A model generated the notes under the pieces. The model did no database searches and was not told where the DNA came from. It saw only the letters and a program-made list of their open reading frames with translations. From positions 24,004-88,003 of the forward strand of contig JAHLLG010000005.1 in assembly GCA_020444275.1 (NCBI GenBank): a stretch of DNA of 64,000 nt, given 5' to 3'. Origin of the DNA: Bacteroidota bacterium. GTDB lineage: Bacteria; Bacteroidota; Bacteroidia; Bacteroidales; UBA12077. A program made the translations under genes and the position numbers. Position 1 is the stretch's first letter. Every line of letters starts with the position of its first letter. This document shows, piece after piece, positions 24,174 to 33,542 of this stretch.

Positions 24174-25511
24174 ATGAAAGCATTTAAGGCATATGACATT
24201 CGAGGTGTTTATAACGAAGATTTTACTAAAGAAGATGCATACAAGATTGGATACTTTCTTCCGGAATTGTTGCAAGCCGATAATGTATTAGTGGGAAGAG
24301 ACGCCCGAATCTCATCCGATGAAATTTTTGAACATTTGGCGCAGGGAATTATTGATAGTGGTGCAAACGTTTATAATATTGGATTATCTACAACACCAAT
24401 GGTTTATTACATAACTGCAAAGCATAAATTTGCAGCATCTGTGCAGATTACAGCATCACATAACTCACGCGAATATAATGGAATGAAAATCTCTAAGTTT
24501 AATGCATTACCCGTAGGATTCGATACCGGTTTGAATAAACTTAAAGAGATGATGGAAACACGGGAGATTTATATTGCCGATAAAAAGGGTAAAATTGTTG
24601 ATTACAAAGTAAAGGATGAGTATCTGGAGTTCCTTAAAACATATGTTCAAGATTACTCTAATATTAAAATGGCCGTTGATTGCTCCAATGGAATGGCCGG
24701 ATTGTTAATTAAAAAACTCCTGGGTAAAAAGCCGGTTTATTTATATGAAGAGATTGATGGTAGCTTCCCGAATCATGAACCAAATCCTCTAATTGAAGAA
24801 AATGTTAAAGATCTTAAAAAGACTGTAGTTGAAGAAAAATGTGATATCGGAATCATTTTCGATGGTGACGCCGACAGGGTAATGTTTGTGGATGAAAAAG
24901 GTAAGTTTATTTCTCCTGATTTGATGATTGGATTTATGGCTCACTATTTTCTTGAGAATGAGAAGGGATCAGTATTAGAAGATATTCGAACATCAAAAGC
25001 TGTAAAAGAGTACGTTGAAAATTTAGGTGGCAAAATGCATACCTGGCGAGTTGGAAGAGCATATGCTTCGCCAAAGTTGAGAGAGATTAAAGGGATTTAT
25101 GGTGGCGAATTAGCAGGGCATTATTATTTCCGTGATTTCTTCTATTCTGATTCAGGAATCCTTGCCTCGCTTATCGTTTTAAATCTTCTGTCTAAATTTA
25201 AAAAAGAGGGTAAGTCGTTGTCGGAATTGATTTCTGAAATTGGTAAATATGCAAATTCAGGCGAAATCAATTTTAAAATTGAACAGAAGAAAGAAGCAAT
25301 GGAAGCCTTAAAGGATTATTTTGTAACAGAGGAGGAACCTATGGAAATTCTTGATTTTGATGGCTATCGCCTTGAATTTAAAGATTGGTGGTTTAATGTG
25401 CGGCCTTCAAACACTGAACCTTATTTGAGATTTTTGGCAGAAGCCAATACGCAGGAGATTTTGGATAAAAAAGTTAAAGAGGTAAATACGATTCTAAAGA
25501 AATTTAAATAA
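24174..25511 (+). CDS. Phosphomannomutase/phosphoglucomutase
   Basis: A 445-residue alpha-D-phosphohexomutase. The phosphoserine loop QITASHNSREYNG has S95, the metal loop is IFDGDADRVMF (near residue 230), the sugar-binding loop is GGELAGHYYF, and the phosphate-binding loop is RPSNTEPYLRF. It interconverts hexose 6- and 1-phosphates. A mannose-1-phosphate guanylyltransferase lies farther along at 62435, and glycan genes follow immediately, consistent with GDP-mannose or related sugar-nucleotide supply. ATG at 24174, own upstream terminator, so an independent unit. Confidence 0.92.
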   Translation: MKAFKAYDIRGVYNEDFTKEDAYKIGYFLPELLQADNVLVGRDARISSDEIFEHLAQGIIDSGANVYNIGLSTTPMVYYITAKHKFAASVQITASHNSREYNGMKISKFNALPVGFDTGLNKLKEMMETREIYIADKKGKIVDYKVKDEYLEFLKTYVQDYSNIKMAVDCSNGMAGLLIKKLLGKKPVYLYEEIDGSFPNHEPNPLIEENVKDLKKTVVEEKCDIGIIFDGDADRVMFVDEKGKFISPDLMIGFMAHYFLENEKGSVLEDIRTSKAVKEYVENLGGKMHTWRVGRAYASPKLREIKGIYGGELAGHYYFRDFFYSDSGILASLIVLNLLSKFKKEGKSLSELISEIGKYANSGEINFKIEQKKEAMEALKDYFVTEEEPMEILDFDGYRLEFKDWWFNVRPSNTEPYLRFLAEANTQEILDKKVKEVNTILKKFK

Positions 25512-25512
25512 A

Positions 25513-25537
25513 GAACAGGCTTTCGGGCCTGTTTCTT
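25513..25537 (+). terminator. Rho-independent terminator after the mutase
   Basis: The stem AACAGGC / GCCTGTT with a TTTCGG loop is followed by TCTT. It lies 3 bases past the mutase stop and overlaps the end of the convergent flippase gene. Confidence 0.75.
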
Positions 25538-26978
25538 AATCTCCATTTTTTAATAAATCAAACAGAACCCGTAAATTGATTAATCTTAAAATAAAGGCAA
25601 ATAGCAAAGAAATCACCAAGATTCCAACAAACTTATATATCCAAATAATATCTAAGGGAAGGGACCATTTTGAAATAGCAAAAACCCCTGAAGCAAATAA
25701 TATTAGAGCTGATATTCTTCTTATACTAATTCCAAAATGAAATATCTTTTTAGCAATTAAAATTTGAATAATGGCTGTAGCTGATTGTGTAACCAGGCTG
25801 GCAATTGCCGAACCTAAGGCATAGTATTTAGGAATTAAGATCAGATTTAATAAAACATTAATTAGTACACCACCGGCAGCTATAAGATTCAGCGCCTTTA
25901 AATTATCATTAGCCGTAAGCAGTGTGCCAAAAATGTAGCTTGTTGCTATTCCGATAAAACATAATATGAGTACCCCAAATACCATCGACGATGATTCAAC
26001 ATGATGATGATACAGTAAATCCATGATCTCAACACGGTAAAAAAAAGCAGCAAAGGTAACCGCCAAAACGGGAACAATTAACAATAAAAATGAAAATACA
26101 GTAAGCTGATTAACAGGTTGTTTTTGCTTAATCATTTTAGAGTAAATCGGTAATAAGAGAACGGCAAACAAGAAAGCAAACATGGCAGCAGCATCCAGTA
26201 TTCTAAAGCCCTGAGCATAAATACCTGCTTGTTCTTTTCCGTTGGGAAGCATTCTCTCCAGCATTACTGAATCAACGCGATAATAAAATACCATGAGCAA
26301 GGCCAACAATGCATATGGATAACTTTTTTTCAGGGTTACAATAAAATAGGATCTGTCGAATTGTAATTTTAGCGATTCCGCATTGCTATATACCAATATT
26401 AACGTAATGAGCAAGGTCAATGTGTAAGCGAATGTTTGCGCGTAAACAAACCATTCAATCTGAAATGTTGTTTCGGTAACTCCGCCCCAAAGTAGGATAC
26501 TACAAATAATGATCATGAGAGTACGGTCTAAAACAGAGACAATACTATCGGTTTTAAAAAGATGCAGGCCACTCAAATTTGATCGGAGATACAAAATAAA
26601 CGAACTCATAAACTGATTAATAATCAGAAAAAACAAGATGTAAAATTGTCGCCAGTCGTATCCTACAATAAAGCCTGCTGCAATAGTAACTATCGCATAT
26701 ACAAAAGCTAACAGGATTTTTAGACCAATAATGTTTGATAACGATTTACTTAAGATCTGCTCATTTTGGGCAATATTCTTGTTGTTATAATTGGTAATGC
26801 CTAAATCCAGCAGCATATTTAACAAAAGCGAGAAGTTAAAAAGCGAAAAGTACAAACCATACTCTTCGGCACCAACAACATTCTGCACTGTGCGGTCTAT
26901 ACCAAAAATCCAGAATGGTTTAAACAACAAGTTTAGTAGTACAAGTAACGAAAGATTTGTGAAAAATTTCCTTCTCAA
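25536..26978 (-). CDS. Oligosaccharide flippase (polysaccharide biosynthesis family)
   Basis: A 480-residue polytopic membrane protein with roughly 12-14 hydrophobic helices, matching the Wzx/RfbX branch of the MOP exporter superfamily. It would flip lipid-linked oligosaccharides across the inner membrane. The N-terminal RRKFFTNLSLLVLLNLL and the RVDSVMLERMLP region are typical. No ATG is available near the N-terminus; the start is TTG at 26978 (an in-frame TGA lies farther upstream). It is 31 bases downstream of an FkbM methyltransferase, probably cotranscribed. Confidence 0.88.
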   Translation of the reverse strand: MRRKFFTNLSLLVLLNLLFKPFWIFGIDRTVQNVVGAEEYGLYFSLFNFSLLLNMLLDLGITNYNNKNIAQNEQILSKSLSNIIGLKILLAFVYAIVTIAAGFIVGYDWRQFYILFFLIINQFMSSFILYLRSNLSGLHLFKTDSIVSVLDRTLMIIICSILLWGGVTETTFQIEWFVYAQTFAYTLTLLITLILVYSNAESLKLQFDRSYFIVTLKKSYPYALLALLMVFYYRVDSVMLERMLPNGKEQAGIYAQGFRILDAAAMFAFLFAVLLLPIYSKMIKQKQPVNQLTVFSFLLLIVPVLAVTFAAFFYRVEIMDLLYHHHVESSSMVFGVLILCFIGIATSYIFGTLLTANDNLKALNLIAAGGVLINVLLNLILIPKYYALGSAIASLVTQSATAIIQILIAKKIFHFGISIRRISALILFASGVFAISKWSLPLDIIWIYKFVGILVISLLFAFILRLINLRVLFDLLKNGD

Positions 26979-27009
26979 AATTCGATCAATTAATGGTATT
27001 GTAAAGTTA

Positions 27010-27756
27010 CTAAAGTTTCAGGTTATCGCAACGTTCAGCAGGAATAAAGAAAAAATTCTGAAATCCCTTTTGATCATTAAATATTTTTAGGCTTTTCCTC
27101 TGATTTATAAATACTTTATAGTTTAATTTGCTAACGAAGTTTAAACTTTGAGTTCTGTTTTCACTATCCCAAAGCTCACAATAGATCATTGGCCTGTTAT
27201 TTTGTATAAGGTTCTCGGCTCCACATAAAACCTGGTATTCATGTTCTTCCACATCAATTTTTATGGCATTAATTCTGGTGTCTTTAAATTCATCCAGGTC
27301 ATCTAATTTCTTAATTTCTACAGAATATGTGTTTCCTTTGTTTTCATAATTTTCTTTTTTTACATGACTTAAGCCGTGAAAATATACTTTGTTAGTTTCA
27401 GGCATAATCATGTTTACTTTGCCGTTTTCATTGCCCAAAGCAAAAGCATAGGTGCTTACATTATATAGTTTAAAATTTTGTTTTACTCTTAATAGTACAT
27501 TGTGATTTTCGGGTATAGGCTCAAAGGAATGAATAAAGGAATGAGGTAACTTTTTCGAGAAATAGTATGTCATTACACCAATATTGGCACCAATATCCAG
27601 AATATGATGTCCATCTTCAATCAATTCAATAAATCGTAAAAAGTCTCTTTCGTTTTTCGAATAAGGCAATTTAAGAATCACAAAATGCGCAAATAGATAT
27701 AAGTAATTGCGCAGCCCGAGAATTTTTTGGAGAAAGTATTTTATAAAGTTTTTCAA
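27010..27756 (-). CDS. FkbM-family methyltransferase
   Basis: A 248-residue SAM-dependent methyltransferase of the FkbM type. The SAM-binding motif HILDIGANIGV (about residue 52), the HSFEPIPENH block and the IKIDVEEHEYQVLCGAE block define the family. FkbM enzymes O-methylate sugars or small molecules. The position beside a flippase and a glycosyltransferase argues for methylation of a surface glycan. The only reasonable start is TTG at 27756; the nearby ATG is out of frame and quickly terminates. Confidence 0.88.
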   Translation of the reverse strand: MKNFIKYFLQKILGLRNYLYLFAHFVILKLPYSKNERDFLRFIELIEDGHHILDIGANIGVMTYYFSKKLPHSFIHSFEPIPENHNVLLRVKQNFKLYNVSTYAFALGNENGKVNMIMPETNKVYFHGLSHVKKENYENKGNTYSVEIKKLDDLDEFKDTRINAIKIDVEEHEYQVLCGAENLIQNNRPMIYCELWDSENRTQSLNFVSKLNYKVFINQRKSLKIFNDQKGFQNFFFIPAERCDNLKL

Positions 27757-27775
27757 TTTTTTAGCATCTTTGCTA

Positions 27776-27783
27776 CAAAGATA
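27776..27783 (-). promoter_or_regulatory. Candidate -7 promoter box for fkbM-flippase
   Basis: Minus-strand TATCTTTG matches TAnnTTTG, 20 bases upstream of the TTG start, within the 54-base divergent gap shared with the glycosyltransferase gene. Confidence 0.4.
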
Positions 27784-27810
27784 TGATAATCCATTAAATC
27801 TGTTTCCTTT

Positions 27811-28938
27811 TTGAATATAGCTGTTAACACACGGATTTTACTAAATAACAAACTGGAAGGTATTGGTTGGTTTACTTACGAAACCATGAGGCGCATTACG
27901 CGAGCCCATCCAGAGCATACCTTTTATTTTATATTCGATCGTCCGTATCATCATGATTTTATTTTTGCAGATAATGTAAAACCAATTGTGATAGGGCCTC
28001 CGGCACGTCATCCGGTACTTTTTTACTATTGGTTTGAAAAGAAGATTCCTGGTGTTTTACAACGAATACATGCAGATCTGTTTATTTCTCCCGACGGATA
28101 TTTATCGCTTACTACCAATGTAAAATCAATTCCGGTTATTCATGATATAAGTTTTATGCATAATCCAAAAGATTTTCCTTTTGGTATACGTAATTATTAC
28201 CACTATTTTTTCCCGCGGTTTGCTAAGAAAGCCGACAGAATTGTTACTGTTTCAGAGTTTTCAAGGAACGATATTTCAGAAACTTTTAGTATTCCGCCAG
28301 ATAATATTGATGTGGTTTTTAATGGTTCTAAATCGGTTTATAAGCCGCTATCTATCGAAGAAATAAATCAAACGAAAGATAAACATTCCGAAGGAAGAGA
28401 TTTTTTTCTTTTTGTAGGTGCTTTAAGTCCTAGAAAAAATGTAGCAAACCTTCTCAAAGCATTTGATCATTTTAAACAAAAGACCAAAAGTAAATTTAAG
28501 TTGGTTATTGTGGGCGAGAAAATGTTTAAAACAAAAGATATTAAATCATCATTTAATCAGATGAAATATAAAGATGATGTGGTTTTTGCAGGCAGATTAA
28601 AGCCTGAGGAATTAAGGAAATTTTACGGGTCGGCTTATGCCTTAACGTTTGTTCCCTATTTTGAAGGATTTGGTATTCCTATAGTTGAGGCGATGAATTG
28701 TGAAACAGCAGTAATAACCTCTAATGTTACATCAATGCCCGAGGTGGCAGGAAATGCTGCGCTGCTTGTAGATCCCTTTTCTGTAAACTCTATTTCTGAT
28801 GCTATGATTGAGGTTGCCGAAAATTCACATGTAAGGAAAAGTTTGATTGAAAGAGGAAAGGTACAAAGGCAAAAATTTAGCTGGGATAAAACCGCAGAAA
28901 AATTCTGGAATTCGATTGAAAAAGTGTTGCATGAGTAA
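27811..28938 (+). CDS. GT4-family glycosyltransferase
   Basis: A 375-residue GT-B glycosyltransferase. An N-terminal acceptor domain contains an IPVIHDISF block and a [14 protein letters not shown] block. The C-terminal domain has the [11 protein letters not shown] block and the [12 protein letters not shown] donor-binding signature with its EX7E-type spacing. It probably adds a hexose to a lipid-linked glycan. The start is TTG at 27811; an in-frame TAA lies 24 bases upstream with no ATG in between. It overlaps rnhB by 8 bases. Confidence 0.9.
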   Translation: MNIAVNTRILLNNKLEGIGWFTYETMRRITRAHPEHTFYFIFDRPYHHDFIFADNVKPIVIGPPARHPVLFYYWFEKKIPGVLQRIHADLFISPDGYLSLTTNVKSIPVIHDISFMHNPKDFPFGIRNYYHYFFPRFAKKADRIVTVSEFSRNDISETFSIPPDNIDVVFNGSKSVYKPLSIEEINQTKDKHSEGRDFFLFVGALSPRKNVANLLKAFDHFKQKTKSKFKLVIVGEKMFKTKDIKSSFNQMKYKDDVVFAGRLKPEELRKFYGSAYALTFVPYFEGFGIPIVEAMNCETAVITSNVTSMPEVAGNAALLVDPFSVNSISDAMIEVAENSHVRKSLIERGKVQRQKFSWDKTAEKFWNSIEKVLHE

Positions 28939-29545
28939 AAAAGAGTCTTTACAAAGTTATTTCAAAAAAGGTGTTGTTGAAGTTGGTTGCGACGAGGCCG
29001 GACGAGGTTGCCTTGCAGGACCAGTTGTGGCTGCGGCTGTAATATTACCGGCAGATTTTACGCATCCTTTGTTAAACGACTCAAAAACGATTAGTGAAAA
29101 AAACAGGTATTTGCTTCGGACCGAAATAGAGCAATCAGCTTTGGCCTTTGGCATAGGAATACTCGATAATAAAAAAATAGATGAAGTTAATATTCTGAAA
29201 GCATCAATTTTAGCAATGCATAAAGCTATTGATGCCTTAAAAACAATTCCTGAGCACATCATTATTGATGGGAACAAATTTATTAACTATAGAAAAATCC
29301 CGCATCAGTGCATTGTGAAAGGTGATTCAAAATATTATTCCATCGCAGCAGCATCTATCTTAGCCAAAACATATCGTGATGATATCATGAACGAATTACA
29401 CGAAAAGCATCCCGAATATAACTGGAAGAAAAACAAAGGATATCCTACCAAACAGCATCGTCAGGCAATTAAAGAATTTGGACCAACGCCATATCATCGT
29501 ATGTCGTTTCGATTAGTAGACGAACAATTAAGCTTAAATTTTTAA
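28931..29545 (+). CDS. rnhB: Ribonuclease HII
   Basis: A 204-residue nuclease that cuts RNA in RNA-DNA hybrids and at single ribonucleotides in DNA. The active site begins [16 protein letters not shown] (D21, E22); IIIDGNKF and the [12 protein letters not shown] block supply the remaining acidic residues. ATG at 28931 gives the normal length; a longer in-frame reading would run far into the glycosyltransferase gene. Its end is 2 bases from the stop of convergent rlmN. Confidence 0.95.
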   Translation: MSKKESLQSYFKKGVVEVGCDEAGRGCLAGPVVAAAVILPADFTHPLLNDSKTISEKNRYLLRTEIEQSALAFGIGILDNKKIDEVNILKASILAMHKAIDALKTIPEHIIIDGNKFINYRKIPHQCIVKGDSKYYSIAAASILAKTYRDDIMNELHEKHPEYNWKKNKGYPTKQHRQAIKEFGPTPYHRMSFRLVDEQLSLNF

Positions 29546-29547
29546 TT

Positions 29548-30591
29548 CTATTTTTTCTTTTTACCGGCCAATTGCCCGCAAGCGGCATCAATATCCTGTC
29601 CTCGACTACGACGTACATTTACAACCAGATTTCTGCTTTTTAGAAAAGTAACAAAAGCATCAAAATTTTCATTGGACGATTTTTTGAATTGCTTATCGCT
29701 TGTACTGTTATATTCAATGATATTAATTTTTACAGGAAAACTTTTGCAGTACTCAGCAAATTCTTCGGCATCCTTTAGAGAATCATTAATGCCATCCATC
29801 AATAAATATTCAAAAGTGATTCTTTGCCCGGTTTTCTGGTTAAAATATATTAATGAATCTCGCAGAGCATCTAAATCGTTTTTTCTGTTAACGGGCATAA
29901 ACTCATTACGCTTTTTGTTGTTTGCAGAGTGCAATGAAACAGCCAGGTTAAACTTAACCTGATCATCAGCCAGTTTTTTAATCATTCTGGGTAAACCAAC
30001 CGTAGAAAGCGTAATTCGTTGTGGCGACATTCCTAGTCCATTTTCCGACGATACCATTTCCATAGCTTGCAGAACATTGTCGTAATTAAGTAGTGGTTCG
30101 CCCATGCCCATAAGTACAATATTGGTCAGTGATAATCCGTATTTTTCATCTGCCAGATTCATGATTTCTACTACCTGTTGGTAGATTTCATCAGCCGTTA
30201 GGTTTCTTTTCAGACCTAATTTTCCTGTAGCACAAAATTCACATCCTAAATTACATCCAACTTGCGATGAAATGCAAGCTGTGGCTCTGTTTTCTGTTGG
30301 AATTAAAACACCTTCAATGAGATAACCATCAGACAACTCAAATGCAACTTTTATGGTTTTATCAGAACTAATCTGTAAATCTTTTATATTTATGTAATTA
30401 ATTGTGAATTTTTCATGCATTAATTGTCTTAGCGATTTGGAGAGATTGGTCATATCGTCGAAACTTTTAGCATGTTTTTTCCACAACCATTCGTATATTT
30501 GCTTAGCCCTAAAAGGTTTTTCGCCATGTTCTTTTAAAAATGAGCTTATTTCGTTTAATGAATGAGAGAGAATATTAATTTTGTGTTGCAT
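29548..30591 (-). CDS. rlmN: 23S rRNA (adenine-C2)-methyltransferase RlmN
   Basis: A 347-residue radical-SAM enzyme that methylates A2503 of 23S rRNA and A37 of some tRNAs. The CX3CX2C cluster motif is in QVGCNLGCEFCATG. The MGMGEPLLNYDNV block and the C-terminal catalytic cysteine in DAACGQL are present. Length and motifs are standard. ATG at 30591. Confidence 0.96.
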   Translation of the reverse strand: MQHKINILSHSLNEISSFLKEHGEKPFRAKQIYEWLWKKHAKSFDDMTNLSKSLRQLMHEKFTINYINIKDLQISSDKTIKVAFELSDGYLIEGVLIPTENRATACISSQVGCNLGCEFCATGKLGLKRNLTADEIYQQVVEIMNLADEKYGLSLTNIVLMGMGEPLLNYDNVLQAMEMVSSENGLGMSPQRITLSTVGLPRMIKKLADDQVKFNLAVSLHSANNKKRNEFMPVNRKNDLDALRDSLIYFNQKTGQRITFEYLLMDGINDSLKDAEEFAEYCKSFPVKINIIEYNSTSDKQFKKSSNENFDAFVTFLKSRNLVVNVRRSRGQDIDAACGQLAGKKKK

Positions 30592-30631
30592 AATCTTTTA
30601 GGTGTTGTTAAATGTGAACAAAATGATTCTG

Positions 30632-30639
30632 CAAAGGTA
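30632..30639 (-). promoter_or_regulatory. Candidate -7 promoter box for rlmN
   Basis: Minus-strand TACCTTTG matches TAnnTTTG, 41 bases upstream of the ATG. A weak GTTG lies 21 bases farther upstream. Confidence 0.4.
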
Positions 30640-30748
30640 TATTAAATATGATTTTTTTAACAACAAATTAAACTTGTAGAATAAAATAGTATCTAATAAC
30701 CGGATATACTCAAAGTCAAATTATTATACAATTAAAATCAATAAGCAA

Positions 30749-32896
30749 ATGAAAAAGCTATTAACTATTTTTAGTGTTATTCTGCTTTTAAATGTATCGT
30801 TAAAAGCGGATGAGGGGATGTGGTTACTGCCACTAATTCAGCAATTAAATATTGAAAAAATGCAACAAATGGGTTGCGAACTTTCTGCTGAAGAAATTTA
30901 CAGTATCAATCAAACCAGCCTAAAAGATGCCATCGTCATTTTTGGAAGAGGTTGTACAGGCGAGGTTATTTCCGATCAAGGATTAATTTTAACCAATCAC
31001 CACTGCGGATATGGAGCAATTCAGCAACATAGTACCACAGAAAATGATTATCTGAAAGATGGGTTCTGGGCCATGTCTAAGGATGAAGAAATACCTACCC
31101 CGGGATTAACTGTAACATTCTTAGTGCGAATAGAAGATGTTACAGATCAGGTAAAAACTGCATTTACTGAAGATATGAAGGAATCAGCACGCGAGGATTC
31201 AGCTCGTTCTGTTGGGAAAAGAATTGCTGACAAAGCAACTGAAGGAACTCATTACGAAGCAAGAGTGCAAGATTTTTATGGAGGAAATAAATATTACCTA
31301 ATGGTATATGAAAAGTTTACCGACGTAAGAATGGTAGGAGCTCCACCATCATCAATAGGTAAGTTTGGTGCTGATACCGATAACTGGATGTGGCCTCGTC
31401 ATACGGGCGATTTCTCACTATTTAGAGTATATGCAAATAAAGATAACAAACCTGCAGATTATTCACCTGATAACGTACCTTATAAACCAAAACATCACTT
31501 ACCAATATCATTAAAAGGTGTTGAAAAGAACGATTTTTCGATGATTCTTGGTTATCCTGGTGGAACCGAAAGATATATGACATCTTTTGAAGTTGATAAC
31601 ATGATAAACCTTGAGAATAAAAACCGAATTTACATCAGAGGCGTTAAGCAAGAGTTGTGGTTAGAAGATATGTTGGAAGATGACGCGGTTCGTATCAAGT
31701 ATTCTTCAAAATATTCAGGATCTACCAATTATTGGAAAAATTCAATTGGTATGAACAAAGCATTAAAGCGGTTGAAAATTTATGATAAGAAGAAAGAAGA
31801 AGAAAAAGCCTTTATGGTATGGGTAAACGAAAACGCCGATCGTAAAGCAAAATATGGAGAAGCTTTAGCATTAATCGAAAAGGCTGAACATGATAAGAAA
31901 GAATATAGTCATGTAACACAGTATATTGGGGAAGCTTTACTGCGCGGTTCGGAAATCATGTATTTTGCTGCCAAAACAAAAAAATATGAAGAAATCTTTG
32001 AATCGGGAGATGAAGAAAAGATTAAAGAGGCGGTAGCTGAAATTAAAGAAAAAGCAAGAGAATTTTATAAAGATTATAATGCTCCTACAGATCAAAAAAC
32101 ATCGAAGGTAATGTTCGAAATCTTTGCCGAAAATGTTGATAAGAAATATCAACCAGATGTTTTTGAAATGATTGAGTCAAAATATAAAAATGATTACTCA
32201 AAGTATATTGATAAGGCTTTTGAAAAGTCGATATTTACCGATTCTGTTAAATTATGGGCGTTCTTAGAAAATCCGTCTGCTAAGAAGCTTCAGAAAGATC
32301 CGATTTATATAGCTTCTCAATCAATTTATGGCAAGTACAAAGAGTTGTATGGAAAATTGGATCCAATTTATGCTGATTTTGATAAAGGGCATAGATTATA
32401 TGTGGCAGGAATAATGGAAATGAACGAAGGAAAAGCTATGTATCCCGATGCCAACTTTACGATGCGGTTAACATATGGTGAAGTGCTAGATTATTATCCT
32501 GCTGATGCCGTACATTACGAGTATATCACAACATTGAAAGGTGTTATGGAAAAAGAAGATCCGGATAACTGGGAGTTTGTTGTACCTGAAAAGCTGAAAG
32601 AGTTATTCAGAAATAAAGACTACGGACGATATGCAATGAAAACAGGAGAGATGCCGGTTGCATTTATTACTACCAACGATATTACGGGTGGTAATTCAGG
32701 AAGTCCTGTAATTAACGGTAAAGGAGAACTAATTGGTACTGCATTTGACGGTAACTGGGAAGCTATGAGCGGCGATATTGTTTTTGAAGATGAACTACAA
32801 AGATGTATCAATGTGGATGCCCGGTATACATTATTTATTATTGATAAATTTGCAGGAGCAACTCATCTGATCGACGAGATGACTATTGTAGAATAA
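30749..32896 (+). CDS. S46-family dipeptidyl peptidase (DPP7/DPP11 type)
   Basis: A 715-residue exported serine exopeptidase with a signal peptide (1-20, ending LKA before DEGMW, the usual mature start). The catalytic histidine is in TNHHCGYG (H84/H85) and the serine is in GGNSGSPV. S46 enzymes remove dipeptides from the N-terminus of peptides and feed amino-acid fermenters. Eighteen residues after the serine lies glycine (FDGNWEAM), the position that is arginine in Asp/Glu-specific DPP11, so a DPP7-like preference for hydrophobic P1 residues is inferred. It is monocistronic, followed by a strong terminator. Confidence 0.92.
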   Translation: MKKLLTIFSVILLLNVSLKADEGMWLLPLIQQLNIEKMQQMGCELSAEEIYSINQTSLKDAIVIFGRGCTGEVISDQGLILTNHHCGYGAIQQHSTTENDYLKDGFWAMSKDEEIPTPGLTVTFLVRIEDVTDQVKTAFTEDMKESAREDSARSVGKRIADKATEGTHYEARVQDFYGGNKYYLMVYEKFTDVRMVGAPPSSIGKFGADTDNWMWPRHTGDFSLFRVYANKDNKPADYSPDNVPYKPKHHLPISLKGVEKNDFSMILGYPGGTERYMTSFEVDNMINLENKNRIYIRGVKQELWLEDMLEDDAVRIKYSSKYSGSTNYWKNSIGMNKALKRLKIYDKKKEEEKAFMVWVNENADRKAKYGEALALIEKAEHDKKEYSHVTQYIGEALLRGSEIMYFAAKTKKYEEIFESGDEEKIKEAVAEIKEKAREFYKDYNAPTDQKTSKVMFEIFAENVDKKYQPDVFEMIESKYKNDYSKYIDKAFEKSIFTDSVKLWAFLENPSAKKLQKDPIYIASQSIYGKYKELYGKLDPIYADFDKGHRLYVAGIMEMNEGKAMYPDANFTMRLTYGEVLDYYPADAVHYEYITTLKGVMEKEDPDNWEFVVPEKLKELFRNKDYGRYAMKTGEMPVAFITTNDITGGNSGSPVINGKGELIGTAFDGNWEAMSGDIVFEDELQRCINVDARYTLFIIDKFAGATHLIDEMTIVE

Positions 32897-32915
32897 CAAA
32901 AATTTAAGTTACATC

Positions 32916-32963
32916 AGACCTGATAGTCTTTAAAATTCTAAAGACTGCCAGGTCTTTTTTTTT
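32916..32963 (+). terminator. Rho-independent terminator after the S46 peptidase
   Basis: The two-part stem AGACCTG..AGTCTTT / AAAGACT..CAGGTCT, with one 2-by-2 internal mismatch, is followed by a run of nine T. Confidence 0.88.
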
Positions 32964-32994
32964 GCTTAACTTTAAGGTTTAATTTTAATAGCAG

Positions 32995-33468
32995 ATGGCA
33001 ACAAAGATTATTATTTATACCGATGGCGCAGCAAGAGGAAACCCGGGTCCCGGGGGGTATGGTATTGTTATGAAATCGGGTCAGCATAGAAAGGAATTAT
33101 CCGAGGGATTTCGTAAAACAACCAATAACCGAATGGAGCTTCTGGCTGTGATTGTAGCTTTGGAGCAACTTAAGTTTGCGAATAGTGAGGTTGAAATATA
33201 TACCGATTCGAAATATGTAGCCGATGCTGTCGAAAAAGGTTGGGTTTTTGACTGGGAGAAAAAGCAGTTTAAAAAAAAGAAGAACCCTGATCTTTGGATC
33301 CGATTTTTAAAGGTATACAGAAAACATCAGGTGAAATTTCACTGGGTAAAGGGCCATGCTAATATTCCGGAAAACGAACGATGCGATCAATTGGCAGTAT
33401 TAGCATCTCAAAAAACAAACCTTCTTATCGATAAGGCATACGAAAGTTCTGACGAATCACTGTTTTAA
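32995..33468 (+). CDS. rnhA: Ribonuclease HI
   Basis: A 157-residue RNase H type 1 that degrades the RNA of RNA-DNA hybrids. The catalytic acidic residues are visible: D10 in IYTDGAARGNPGPGG, E48 in RMELLAV, D71 in YTDSKYV and D131 in NERCDQLA, with the WVKGHA histidine loop. ATG at 32995, just past the S46 peptidase terminator. Both RNase H types therefore occur within 4 kb. Confidence 0.95.
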   Translation: MATKIIIYTDGAARGNPGPGGYGIVMKSGQHRKELSEGFRKTTNNRMELLAVIVALEQLKFANSEVEIYTDSKYVADAVEKGWVFDWEKKQFKKKKNPDLWIRFLKVYRKHQVKFHWVKGHANIPENERCDQLAVLASQKTNLLIDKAYESSDESLF

Positions 33469-33542
33469 TTTTAACCAAAAATAATTTTTTTAGAAGTAAG
33501 AAAAGTATTATATTAAAAGGGCTTTTTAGCAACCGGGTGATT

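Noticed and set aside
30749..32896. T9SS C-terminal sorting domains on the exported proteins
   Set aside because: None of the secreted proteins here (S46 peptidase, caspase, FISUMP, MA-propeller) ends in a recognisable type IX sorting domain, so no T9SS cargo is claimed.
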